From positions 21,211 through 85,210 of the forward strand of contig CATYLC010000008.1 in the NCBI GenBank assembly GCA_958408685.1: a stretch of 64,000 nucleotides of DNA, written 5' to 3'. Made by a program: the position numbers and the translations under genes. Below are positions 32,840 to 41,260 of the stretch, piece by piece. This DNA is from an uncultured Collinsella sp. GTDB taxonomy: Bacteria; Actinomycetota; Coriobacteriia; Coriobacteriales; Coriobacteriaceae. Positions within the stretch are counted from its first letter, which is position 1. Each line of letters begins with the position of its first letter. The notes below the pieces were generated by a model. The model made no database searches, was not told the DNA's origin, and worked only from the letters and a program-made list of their open reading frames with translations.

Positions 32840-35407
32840 TTATCTGCCCTTGGGCTTGCTGGCGTAGAACTTCTTCTTTTTGGGCTTGCCGGCGGGGGAG
32901 GGGCTGCCGGTGACGTGCGGCTTGCCGTCGCCGGCGTGCACATGGCCAGGCACTGCCGCGCGAGGCTTGCGGGCCTCGGGGTTGCGCAGCTCCTCGACGC
33001 GCTCGGCAATTTCCTCGGCGCTAAAGCCGACCTCGGCCATGGCGTCCTCAATGGGCAGACGGCGCACGATGTAGCAGTGGTGCACCTTCTGGTTGCGCGC
33101 GAAGTCCTCGGGGATGGTCTGCGCCGTAATGTCCTCCAGCACCACGCCCGCGCGGGCGAGCTTGCGCGTCTCGGGGCGGAAGCCGCGCAGGTTGCAGCTA
33201 AAGATGGCATGTCCGCCCTGTGCAAGCAGGCGAGATACGCCGGCCAAAAGCTCAACATGGTCGCGCTGGACATCCCAGGTACGGCGGCCCATCTTTGACG
33301 AGTTCGAGAACGTGGGCGGGTCGACAAAGATCAGGTCCCAGCGGTTGCGCGTCTGGCGCTGGTCGCGGATCCAGGCGAGCACGTCGTCGCGCACAAAATG
33401 ATGCTGCGGACCAACAAAGCCGTTTTGGCGCATATTGCGCTCGGCCCAGTCCAGGTAGGTGTTGGAAAGGTCGACTGTCACGGTTTCCTCGACGCCGCCG
33501 TCGGCCGCATAGCAGGTGGCGGTGCCGGTGTAGGCAAACAGGTTGAGGAAGCGGCGCGCCTGCTTGGCGTGCTCGCGCACTAGGTTGCGGGTGACGCGGT
33601 GATCCAGGAAGATGCCGACGTCCAGGTAGTCGTCAAAGTTGACGGCAAAGGTAAGGCCGCCCTCTTCGATGAGCGGCAGGCGACGGCGCGCGATGTTGGC
33701 GCGCTCGCCCGAGCCGCCCTTGCCGGCGCCCTGCTTGCCGTACTGCGAGCCGCCGCGCGAGCGCATACGGGCCTTGGCGTGCACGTGCTCGGCCGGAACA
33801 TCAAGGATACGCGGCGCGATGGCCAAGATATCGAGCATGCGGGCCTGGGCCAGCGCGGGGTCGATGGTCTTGGGCGCGGCGTATTCGGCGATGACGAGCC
33901 AGCGGCCCGGCGTCTGCGGGCAGCCCTCGTACAGATCGATGGCGGCGGAGTAGTCGGGCAGGTCGGCATCGTAGACGCGGTAGCAGCTCACGCCCTCGCG
34001 CTTTGCCCACTTGCGACGCAGGCGGGCGTTCTTGCGCAGGCGGTTGGCGAACTGCTCGGACTCCGAGATGAGCACGGGCAGCGGCTTGCCGTCGCCCAAG
34101 TCGAGCGTGGCGGCAGGTTCGGACATGGGGGTGTCGGCGGCTTCGTCGTTGGCTTCGTTGGCATCCGCGACCTCGGCCTCGGCATCTGCGCTGGTCGCAG
34201 CCTCAAACGCTGCAGCGGCGTGGTCGAGTGAGGGCCAAACCTCAAGAGCCGCCTCCTCGTTATTGGGCATGACGGCGATCGAGCGCTCGGGCTCGGCGTG
34301 GAGCGCGCGGGCCAGCAAGCCGTCGCGGGTGAGAGCGGCGACCGGCGCCGAAGCGAGCTCGGGGGCGCGGCGCAGCTCGCCGATGAGCGTCATGGCATCG
34401 TGCATGAGCGAAAGCGGGGTCTCGGTCGTGTCCGCGACCAGGGCGGCACCGGCGACGGCGCCCGCATGGTCCAGCACGGTGGCGGGCTTGGCGGCACAAA
34501 AGTCGACAAAACGCTTGTAGCCGGCGCACTTGACCATGCGCTCGGCAGTCTTGCGGGCGGCGGGGTCGATGTCTACGGCCACGATGCGCGCCTGGCGCTC
34601 GCGCGCTGCCGCCTCGCGCTCGCGCGCCTCGTCAAGCAGCTGCTCCCACAGGACAGCGTCGTGCAGCTGCCAGCCCTCAAAGCCCCAGCGCTCGCGTGCG
34701 GCGCCCGGGGCGCGGTCGGTCAGAATGTTCACGGCCTCCAGCAGCAGACCGCCGCCGGCGCACGAGGCATCGATCAGCGTGGGAAGGGCTTCGTTTTCGT
34801 AATCGTCGGCCGTCAGCTCGCGCTCGCATAGTGCGGTCCAGCCGACCTGCGCCAGCACCAGGGCGGCGTAGTCGGGGCGCAACACGTGTGCGCCCTCGCC
34901 GGCACGAGTCGCAGCGGGCGGCAGACGCTTGAACAGCGGGTCGCCCGAAAGGTCCAGGCTGATGCTCGCGCGGCGCTGACGCAGCGAAAGCAACAGGTGA
35001 ACATCGGGGTCGGCGGCATCGACGTCGGCGCGACGGCCCGTGGTCTCGGCCAGACGGTCGCACAGCGCGTCTTTGGCGCGCAGGGCCGAGAAGCGCGTGT
35101 TGCGCAGCTGCTCGGTCACGCCGCGGGCGGTGATGGCGATGGTGGCGCCGGGGCGGATGATGGTCTCCCAGGCGATGTCGTAAACGCTATCGTACAGTTC
35201 ATCGGCATCCTGCGCCTCAAAGCGCCCGAGTACCACGAACACACGGCTCGCCAGGCGCGACCACAGACAGGCGCGGTAGCCTTCTTCGAGCTCGCCCTCA
35301 AATGTAGCGCGGCCCTTCAGCCGGCGAACATGCGAAAGCCCGAGGCGTTTAAGCTCATCGGCGAGTGCGGACTCAAAGCCCTCGGGGCAGCTTGCGTAAA
35401 ATTCCAT
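32840..35407 (-). CDS. rlmKL: 23S rRNA methyltransferase RlmKL (RlmL half degraded)
   Basis: An 855-residue two-domain protein. It begins with the RlmL layout (FYASCPEGFESALADELKRL, a THUMP domain to about residue 160). In the first methyltransferase half the SAM motif reads DASCAGGGLLLEA and I find no NPPY catalytic motif, so m2G2445 activity is doubtful. The second half, from about residue 440, is a normal RlmK: FAYTGTATCYAADGGVEETV, TVDLSNTYLDWAERN and DLIFVDPPTFSNSSKM, giving m7G2069. The tail is Lys-rich (KPKKKKFYASKPKGR) and may bind RNA. The start has AGAGAGG seven bases upstream. Confidence 0.88.
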   Translation of the reverse strand: MEFYASCPEGFESALADELKRLGLSHVRRLKGRATFEGELEEGYRACLWSRLASRVFVVLGRFEAQDADELYDSVYDIAWETIIRPGATIAITARGVTEQLRNTRFSALRAKDALCDRLAETTGRRADVDAADPDVHLLLSLRQRRASISLDLSGDPLFKRLPPAATRAGEGAHVLRPDYAALVLAQVGWTALCERELTADDYENEALPTLIDASCAGGGLLLEAVNILTDRAPGAARERWGFEGWQLHDAVLWEQLLDEAREREAAARERQARIVAVDIDPAARKTAERMVKCAGYKRFVDFCAAKPATVLDHAGAVAGAALVADTTETPLSLMHDAMTLIGELRRAPELASAPVAALTRDGLLARALHAEPERSIAVMPNNEEAALEVWPSLDHAAAAFEAATSADAEAEVADANEANDEAADTPMSEPAATLDLGDGKPLPVLISESEQFANRLRKNARLRRKWAKREGVSCYRVYDADLPDYSAAIDLYEGCPQTPGRWLVIAEYAAPKTIDPALAQARMLDILAIAPRILDVPAEHVHAKARMRSRGGSQYGKQGAGKGGSGERANIARRRLPLIEEGGLTFAVNFDDYLDVGIFLDHRVTRNLVREHAKQARRFLNLFAYTGTATCYAADGGVEETVTVDLSNTYLDWAERNMRQNGFVGPQHHFVRDDVLAWIRDQRQTRNRWDLIFVDPPTFSNSSKMGRRTWDVQRDHVELLAGVSRLLAQGGHAIFSCNLRGFRPETRKLARAGVVLEDITAQTIPEDFARNQKVHHCYIVRRLPIEDAMAEVGFSAEEIAERVEELRNPEARKPRAAVPGHVHAGDGKPHVTGSPSPAGKPKKKKFYASKPKGR

Positions 35408-35482
35408 GGGTGACCTCTCTGGTTGCGTCGCTCCATTATATGATGGATACTTCGTTTACTCTCGCCCCCGAAAGGAACCCAT

Positions 35483-36310
35483 ATGATTGATGCGTGCCCC
35501 GATTCCGCCGTGCTCTTTTTTGACGTGGACGGCACGCTGACGTCGTTCGATCCCGACAACATGACCGACAAGGACTTTTCGGCGGTTCACCCCTCGCAGG
35601 CGGTCGTCGAGGCGTTTCATCGCCTGCGCAATGCGGGTCACCAGGCATTTATCTGCACGGGTCGTCCCTTGTGGCTGATTGCCGATGGCCTGCGCGCGCT
35701 GAACCCGGCGGGTGTCGTTGCCATGGCGGGAGCGACGCTCGAGGTCGAGGGCCGCGTGGTGCATGAGGACTGCTTTGACGAGGACGTTATCGAGGAGCTT
35801 GCGCGCCGTATGGCCGCGGCAGGGATTGAAGCCTTTTTCGAGACCAACGTGGCTACTTTTGCCCTGGAACCAGCGGGTGTTGAGCAGTCGTCTCTGATCG
35901 GCACGTCTGTGGTACACAGCGCCGAGGAGATGCGCGTCGACGGCAGTCTGCGCGTGGGCAAGGTATGCCTCAATGTGCCCAGTTTGGCTCGCGTAGCCAA
36001 TGATGACGGCTTTATCGATTGCGAGTTTGAGCTGTGCAACACCGGTGGCCAGAATCGCGAGCTGAGCCCCAAGGGCATTGACAAGGGCGTGGGCGTGGCG
36101 CGAGCGCTGGCGTATCTGGGCCGCGAGGGAAATGCGCGCACCTTTGGCTTTGGCGATTCAGGCAACGACCTGGGCATGCTCGCCGCCGTCGAGACAGCCG
36201 TGGCCATGGGCAACGCCATGCCCGAGGTCAAGGCGCTCGCCGACTACGTGACCGACGATGTCGCACACGACGGTACTGTCACAGCGATGCAGCATTTCGG
36301 CCTCATCTAA
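35483..36310 (+). CDS. Cof-type HAD-IIB family phosphatase
   Basis: A 275-residue cytoplasmic phosphatase. HAD motif I is FFDVDGTLTSFD (nucleophile and acid Asp), motif II lies around ICTGRPLW, and the C-terminal GIDKGVGVARAL with FGDSGNDLGML supplies motifs III and IV. The cap between them is the IIB type. Such enzymes hydrolyse sugar phosphates, PLP or FMN; the substrate cannot be assigned. AAAGGAA lies upstream of ATG 35483. It is divergent from rlmKL. Confidence 0.9.
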   Translation: MIDACPDSAVLFFDVDGTLTSFDPDNMTDKDFSAVHPSQAVVEAFHRLRNAGHQAFICTGRPLWLIADGLRALNPAGVVAMAGATLEVEGRVVHEDCFDEDVIEELARRMAAAGIEAFFETNVATFALEPAGVEQSSLIGTSVVHSAEEMRVDGSLRVGKVCLNVPSLARVANDDGFIDCEFELCNTGGQNRELSPKGIDKGVGVARALAYLGREGNARTFGFGDSGNDLGMLAAVETAVAMGNAMPEVKALADYVTDDVAHDGTVTAMQHFGLI

Positions 36311-36503
36311 TGAATCCCGCGTTCTGACGTTTGCTCAAACTGCGACTCTTCGCTTTTGCATGCTCAATCGATTTATCAATCCAAACACTGAGGTGTTTAT
36401 ACCGTTCGCCGAGAAGATAAAAAACCGCAGCTCACGCCTTGATAAACGTAGGTAAAGTGTTTAGCAGTTTAACGCCCATGTGCAAGCGAAAGGAATCAGG
36501 CAG

Positions 36504-37208
36504 ATGGCAATCAAGGTGTTCGCTGACGGTGCAAACCTCGAGGGCATGCTCGACATGTACGAGAACGGCAACGTTCAGGGTTTCACGACCAACCCGTCCC
36601 TTATGAAGAAGGGCGGCGTGACGGATTACCGCGCGTTTGCCAAGGAGGTCCTGGCCCACATCACCGATGTGTCCGTCTCGTTTGAGGTCTTTGCCGACGA
36701 CGTCGAGACCATGGAGGTCGAGGCGCGCGAGATCGCTACCTGGGCCGAGAACGTCTACGTCAAGATTCCGTGCGTGACCACCAAGGGCGAGTCCACCGCC
36801 GAGCTGGTGCGCAAGCTTTCGGCCGACGGCATCAAGGTCAACGTCACCACCATCTTTACGCCTACGCAGGTTGATGAGATGGTCGAGGCCGTTGACGCCG
36901 AGACGCCGTCCATCATCTCGCTCTTTGCCGGCCGTATCGCCGATACCGGCGTCGACCCCATTCCGTTTATGACGGAGTCGGTCAAGAAGGCCGCCGCAAA
37001 GCCCAACTGCGAGGTCCTGTGGGCGTCCACGCGCGAGCTCATTAACATTTACCAGGCAGAAGCCTGCGGTTGCCAGATCATCACGGTGCCCAACAGCATC
37101 CTGGCCAAGCGCAAGAATATCGGTCGCGACCCGTACGAGGTCTCGCTCGACACCGTCCGCGGCTTTGCCAAGGATATCGCGGCGCTCGGTTTCCATATCC
37201 TGCCGTAG
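36504..37208 (+). CDS. transaldolase / fructose-6-phosphate aldolase family protein
   Basis: A 234-residue TIM-barrel enzyme. FADGANLEGM and QGFTTNPSLMKKGG are the N-terminal signature. VYVKIPCVT carries the Schiff-base Lys (about residue 87), and NVTTIFTPTQV and SLFAGRIADTG complete the family pattern. The size is close to FSA and TalC-type short transaldolases, but LWASTRELINIYQAEACGCQ resembles transaldolases that act on sedoheptulose-7-phosphate, so the exact reaction is open. ATG 36504 has AAAGGA nine bases upstream. A large palindrome follows. Confidence 0.9.
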   Translation: MAIKVFADGANLEGMLDMYENGNVQGFTTNPSLMKKGGVTDYRAFAKEVLAHITDVSVSFEVFADDVETMEVEAREIATWAENVYVKIPCVTTKGESTAELVRKLSADGIKVNVTTIFTPTQVDEMVEAVDAETPSIISLFAGRIADTGVDPIPFMTESVKKAAAKPNCEVLWASTRELINIYQAEACGCQIITVPNSILAKRKNIGRDPYEVSLDTVRGFAKDIAALGFHILP

Positions 37209-37238
37209 CGCGAACACCGACTGTACCGTGGGCTGTTC

Positions 37239-37310
37239 GCCCCGGCCTTTCCTTTCCCTATCGCTCACGCGCTCCGCGAGGGTCGCGCTAGGCAAAGGAA
37301 AGGCCGGGGC
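37239..37310. repeat. large GC-rich palindrome IV (72 bp)
   Basis: A perfect 17-bp inverted pair, GCCCCGGCCTTTCCTTT at 37239-37255 and its complement at 37294-37310, encloses a GC-rich loop containing CACGCGCTCCGCGAGGGTCG. No T-run follows. Confidence 0.85.
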
Positions 37311-37382
37311 TGCCGACACGAGCTTGCCAGTAGGTTGGCGATAGGCTCCCATATCCTGCCGTGGGCAAAGGTACCCCTGCCT

Positions 37383-37562
37383 GCGCCGTGCAAAATTGAG
37401 AGTATTCAGCAAGGTAAAGGTCTTTATCAGTTAACCGAAGCATGGAACGGCCCCCGTTTTGGCTCTGACGACGCTAAAACGGGGGCTGTTTTTGACTTTG
37501 TTGCTCCTGAGGGGCGTCCGGAACGGCGGAATTTGCAGAATACTCGCGATTTTGCACGTCGC
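37383..37562. repeat. MITE-like element A, copy 2
   Basis: The left end GCGCCGTGCAAAATTGAGAG (then TATTCAGCAA) and the inverted right end GCGACGTGCAAAATCGCGAG (then TATTCTGCAA) are imperfect 30-bp terminal inverted repeats. The end types match copy 1 (13822-14031) in opposite orientation. The interior differs and includes a terminator hairpin. Confidence 0.65.
37450..37494 (+). terminator. rho-independent terminator inside element A copy 2
   Basis: GCCCCCGTTTTGGC and GCTAAAACGGGGGC pair over nearly their full length and are followed by TGTTTTTGAC. Confidence 0.75.
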
Positions 37563-37589
37563 TGCAGGGGGTACCTTTGCTTTGGCGGT

Positions 37590-39737
37590 TTACTTGCCCT
37601 GCACCATGGTGAGCGAGATCTTCTTGCGGTCGCAATCGACCTTTTCGACCCACACCTTGACCGTGTCACCGACGCGCACCACGTCGCTCGGGTGCTTGAC
37701 AAAGCGGTTGGCCAGCTTGGAGATATGCACGAGGCCGTCCTGGTGCACTCCCACGTCGACGAAGGCGCCAAAGTCCACTACGTTGCGCACCGTCCCCTTG
37801 AGTTCCATGCCGGGTTCCAGGTCGTCGATGGAAAGCGCCGAGCGGCTAAAGACCACCTCGGGCGCGTCGTCGCGCGGGTCGCGGCCGGGCTTCTTGAGCT
37901 CGTTGACAATGTCGATGAGCGTCAGGGTGCCGCAGTCCAGGTCGCTTGCCAGCGCCGAGATGCTGCCCAGACGGCGCTCAATGTCGGGCACGCCGCCGCG
38001 ACTGAGCTCGCTGGCTTTAACGCCTGCGCGCTCCAGGACGGCCGTGGCCACCTCGTAGCTCTCGGGGTGGACGCTTGTCGCGTCGAGCGGGTTCTTGCCG
38101 CCGCTGATGCGCAGGAAACCCGCGGCGTTGAGATATGCCTTGGGTCCCAGCTTGGGGACCTTCTTAAGCTGACGGCGATCGGTAAAGGCGCCGTTTTCCT
38201 CGCGGTAGGCCACGATGTTTTTGGCCACGCTCGGCGTGATGCCCGATACGTATCCCAGTAGGCTCGCGCTCGCGGTGTTTACGTCGACGCCTACGCGGTT
38301 GACGACGTCCTCCACCACGTGGCCCAGGGTACGCGAAAGCTCGGCCTGGTCAAGGTCGTGCTGGTACTGGCCAACGCCGATAGACTGGGGCGGAATCTTG
38401 ACGAGCTCTGCCAGCGGGTCTTGCAGGCGACGGCCCAGGCTCATGGCGCCACGCACGGTGACGTCCAGGTCGGGATATTCCTGGCTGGCGAGCTCGGAGG
38501 CGGAGTACACCGACGCGCCGGCTTCGTTAACGATGGTGTAGCGAAGGCTGGGCGCCTGCTCGGCGATGAACTCCGAAACGACTTCCTCGGTCTCGCGGCT
38601 GGCGGTGCCGTTGCCGATGACGATGGTGTTGACGCCGTCCTTCTTGACGAGGCGGGCGAGCTCGCGCTTGGTGCCGGCGACGTCGTGGCGCGGCTTGGTG
38701 GGGTAGACCACGCCGTGGTCGAGCAGCTTGCCGGTCTCGTCCATGACGGCGACCTTGCAGCCGGTGCGGTAGCCCGGATCGAGCGCGAGCACGCGGGCGC
38801 CGCGCACGGGGCGTGCCGAGAGCAGGCCCTCGAGATTCTTGGCAAAGACGTTGATGGCCTCGGTCTGGGCGCGAACGGTGAGTTTGGCGCGGGCCTCGCG
38901 CTCCAGCGAGGGAGCCATGAGGCGCTTGTAGCCGTCGGCGATGGCGGCGTCAAAGACGGGCGCGAACACGCCCTGGCGTCGGGGCCAACGGCTGCCGAGG
39001 CGCGCCGTGGCGGCAGCGCCGTCGACGTTCACGCGCACGCGGAGCTTGCCCTCGCGCTCGCCGCGGTCGATAGCTAGCACGCGGTGGTTGGGTATACGGC
39101 GCAGCGGCTCGTCAAAGTTGTAGTAGGGCTCGTAGGGAGTCTTCTCTGCGGGGTCGGTGGCCTCAACGACGATGTCGGCGGTGTTTTGCGTAAAGGCGCG
39201 CAGGTCGGCGACGTTCTCAGGGTCTTCGGCCACCGTCTCGGCAACGATGTCGGCGGCGCCGGCGAGCGCCTTCTCGGGCGTGTCGAAGCCGGCCTCCTCG
39301 TTGACGTAGTCCGCGGCGGCGTCGAGTGCGCTGCCCTTGGCCGAGGCCTGCATGATGATCATGTTGGCAAGCGGCTCCAAGCCCGCCTCGCGGGCCTTCT
39401 GCGCGCGGGTCATGCGCTTTTTGCGGTAGGGCTTGTAGAGGTCCTCGACACGCTGGAGCTGCGTGGCCTCGCGAATTTGCTGTTCGAGTTCGGGCGTGAG
39501 CTTGCCCTGGGCGTCGATGAGCAGAATGACGTCCTCTTTGCGCTGCTCAAGATTGCGCAGGTAGGACAGGCGCTCGTCGAGTGCGCGCAGGGCGACGTCG
39601 TCCATTCCGCCTGTGGCTTCCTTGCGGTAGCGCGAGATAAAGGGGATGGTGTTGCCCTCGTCGATGAGCTTGACGGCTGCCTCGATGTTGGCGGCCTTAA
39701 GGTTGAGCTCGTGGGCGAGCTGGGCGATAAGATCCAT
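37590..39737 (-). CDS. tex: Tex family S1 RNA-binding transcription accessory protein
   Basis: A 715-residue protein with the full Tex architecture: an N-terminal Tex helical region (EGNTIPFISRYRKEATGGMD), a YqgF/RNase H-like domain (ARVLALDPGYRTGCKVAVMD, residues about 320-450), helix-hairpin-helix repeats (VNTASASLLGYVSGITPSVA) and a C-terminal S1 domain (LKGTVRNVVDFGAFVDVGVH). Tex binds nucleic acid near RNA polymerase. ATG 39737 is chosen on AAGGAG four bases upstream; the frame runs on to 39824 without a site. Confidence 0.95.
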   Translation of the reverse strand: MDLIAQLAHELNLKAANIEAAVKLIDEGNTIPFISRYRKEATGGMDDVALRALDERLSYLRNLEQRKEDVILLIDAQGKLTPELEQQIREATQLQRVEDLYKPYRKKRMTRAQKAREAGLEPLANMIIMQASAKGSALDAAADYVNEEAGFDTPEKALAGAADIVAETVAEDPENVADLRAFTQNTADIVVEATDPAEKTPYEPYYNFDEPLRRIPNHRVLAIDRGEREGKLRVRVNVDGAAATARLGSRWPRRQGVFAPVFDAAIADGYKRLMAPSLEREARAKLTVRAQTEAINVFAKNLEGLLSARPVRGARVLALDPGYRTGCKVAVMDETGKLLDHGVVYPTKPRHDVAGTKRELARLVKKDGVNTIVIGNGTASRETEEVVSEFIAEQAPSLRYTIVNEAGASVYSASELASQEYPDLDVTVRGAMSLGRRLQDPLAELVKIPPQSIGVGQYQHDLDQAELSRTLGHVVEDVVNRVGVDVNTASASLLGYVSGITPSVAKNIVAYREENGAFTDRRQLKKVPKLGPKAYLNAAGFLRISGGKNPLDATSVHPESYEVATAVLERAGVKASELSRGGVPDIERRLGSISALASDLDCGTLTLIDIVNELKKPGRDPRDDAPEVVFSRSALSIDDLEPGMELKGTVRNVVDFGAFVDVGVHQDGLVHISKLANRFVKHPSDVVRVGDTVKVWVEKVDCDRKKISLTMVQGK

Positions 39738-39830
39738 GGGACTCCTTGCGTTTAAGGTGCGTTTGCAGCACAGGGCTACCAAGGATACCACCCGTCCCAA
39801 AAAGCTGTTTTGGGGCCGCACCATGAAAAC

Positions 39831-39968
39831 GGCCTATCTACTACGTTTGAACCGTAGGGGTCGACCATACCTGGGTTTTCCGAAAATTGGCAAGCCGTTT
39901 ACCTGCGGTTTTTATTTCGCGAAATTCGGTATGGTTGAGGGTGATCGGTTAAACGTAGTAGATAGGCC
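39831..39968. repeat. 138-bp element B with terminal inverted repeats, copy 2
   Basis: The ends GGCCTATCTACTACGTTT and AAACGTAGTAGATAGGCC are perfect 18-bp inverted repeats. Read in reverse, the interior words ACCGCAGGTAAACGGCTTGC and TATGGTCGACCCCT line up with copy 1 at 17554-17690. Between this element and the gene ending at 40150 only a terminator is recognisable. Confidence 0.8.
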
Positions 39969-40045
39969 CATTCCGTGGCGAACGAATCAAGCTGAGGCGC
40001 AAAATAGCCCCCCGCCCCAGAAAAATCGTCGGCTAGGTAGCAAAA

Positions 40046-40077
40046 TGCCCCGCGGGCAGGAGGCTGCTCGCGGGGCA
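40046..40077 (-). terminator. probable terminator of the SDR/MFS/Gfo-Idh operon
   Basis: TGCCCCGCGGGCAG and CTGCTCGCGGGGCA form a strong stem. On the minus strand it is followed by TTTTGC, about 70 bases after the oxidoreductase stop at 40150. Confidence 0.65.
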
Positions 40078-40149
40078 AAGAAGAGGGGCTTGTTGGTAGC
40101 GGACCGAGGGGCTTGGCATGGGGTTTCTGCCGCGGTCGCTTTTAAGGCA

Positions 40150-41190
40150 TTACAGCTCGACGAGCTGGCCGGTCTCGGCGGCCTCCTTGATGGCGTTGAG
40201 AAGCGTGAGCGTCTTGACGTTATCGGCGGGGGTTACGACGGGCTCGACCTCGCGGCGGACAACCTTCACAAAGTGCTTGAGCTGCATCTTGTGCGGCAGT
40301 GCCGGGTCGACGGCCGGAATCTCCATCTGCAGCGGCTTGTGCCAGTTGGAGGCGCCGTCGTAGGAGAACTGGTGCAGGCGGGGCAGCGACAGGGCGCCCT
40401 TAGTGCCGCCGATAAAGTAGGCGTCGGCGTCGAAGGGACGGTACTGCGGGTCCTCGCGAGCGGTTGCCTCCCAGTTCCAGGGGCTGGCGGTGGCGTCGGA
40501 GATGGTCATGCTTGCGAGCGCGCCATCGGCAAAACGGACGTTGACCACGGCGGAGTCCTCGGTCTCAAAACCGCGGGCGGCGCTGGACTGCATACCCTGG
40601 ACGGCAACGGGCTCGCCCAGCAGGTAGCGGAGCAGGTCGACGTCGTGAACCAGGTTGACCAGGATCGGGCCGGCACCCTTCTTGCGGCGCCACTCGACAT
40701 CGAAATACTCGTCGTTCTTATAGATCATGTAGTGGAAGCTCGACACGGTGAGCTTGCCCAGCTCGCCGGACTCGATGATCTCCTTGGCCTTGTTGACGAA
40801 GGGGTTGTGGCGACGGTGCTGACCCACGAGCACGGGCACGCCGGCGGTCTCGGCCTCGGCGGCGAAGGCCTGGGCATCTTCCAGGTCGTTGGAGATCGGC
40901 TTTTCGACCAGCGGCACGATGTTGCGCTTTACGGCCTCTCGGGCAACGCCCAGGTGTAGGTCGTTGGGGGTGGCGATGATGACGGCCTCGGGCTTGACCT
41001 CGTCCATCATCTGGGCGGGATCGGTAAAGAACGGCACGCCGGCGGCCTCGGCCGTGGCGCGGGCGCCCTCAAAGGCGTCGGCGATGGCGACGAGCTCGGC
41101 CTCGGGCTCCTCGGTGACAAAGCGGATGTGGTTGCGGCCCATGGCGCCGGCGCCGATAACGGCAATGCGGACGGGGTTGAGCTCAGACAT
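40150..41190 (-). CDS. Gfo/Idh/MocA family oxidoreductase
   Basis: A 346-residue NAD(P)-dependent sugar or cyclitol dehydrogenase. The N-terminal Rossmann fold has RIAVIGAGAMGRNH, and PLVEKPISNDLEDA carries the catalytic-site EKP motif. The C-terminal beta-sheet domain follows. The substrate is probably a sugar, inositol or related acid but is not determined. It is the last gene of a three-gene minus-strand unit with an SDR dehydrogenase and an MFS transporter. GGAG is five bases before ATG 41190. The 70-base gap to the MFS gene is mostly a REP-like palindrome. Confidence 0.9.
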   Translation of the reverse strand: MSELNPVRIAVIGAGAMGRNHIRFVTEEPEAELVAIADAFEGARATAEAAGVPFFTDPAQMMDEVKPEAVIIATPNDLHLGVAREAVKRNIVPLVEKPISNDLEDAQAFAAEAETAGVPVLVGQHRRHNPFVNKAKEIIESGELGKLTVSSFHYMIYKNDEYFDVEWRRKKGAGPILVNLVHDVDLLRYLLGEPVAVQGMQSSAARGFETEDSAVVNVRFADGALASMTISDATASPWNWEATAREDPQYRPFDADAYFIGGTKGALSLPRLHQFSYDGASNWHKPLQMEIPAVDPALPHKMQLKHFVKVVRREVEPVVTPADNVKTLTLLNAIKEAAETGQLVEL

Positions 41191-41221
41191 TTCGACTCCT
41201 TAAATACTGGTGACCGGTGGA

Positions 41222-41252
41222 ATGCGACAAAGGGGCTGTCCCTTTGTCGCAT
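41222..41252. repeat. REP-like palindrome (GCGACAAAGG variant)
   Basis: ATGCGACAAAGGG(G) and CCCTTTGTCGCAT pair. Relative to the standard form the stem base pair T-A is replaced by C-G (GTGAC/GTCAC to GCGAC/GTCGC), a compensatory change. Confidence 0.78.
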
Positions 41253-41260
41253 CGGTAAAA

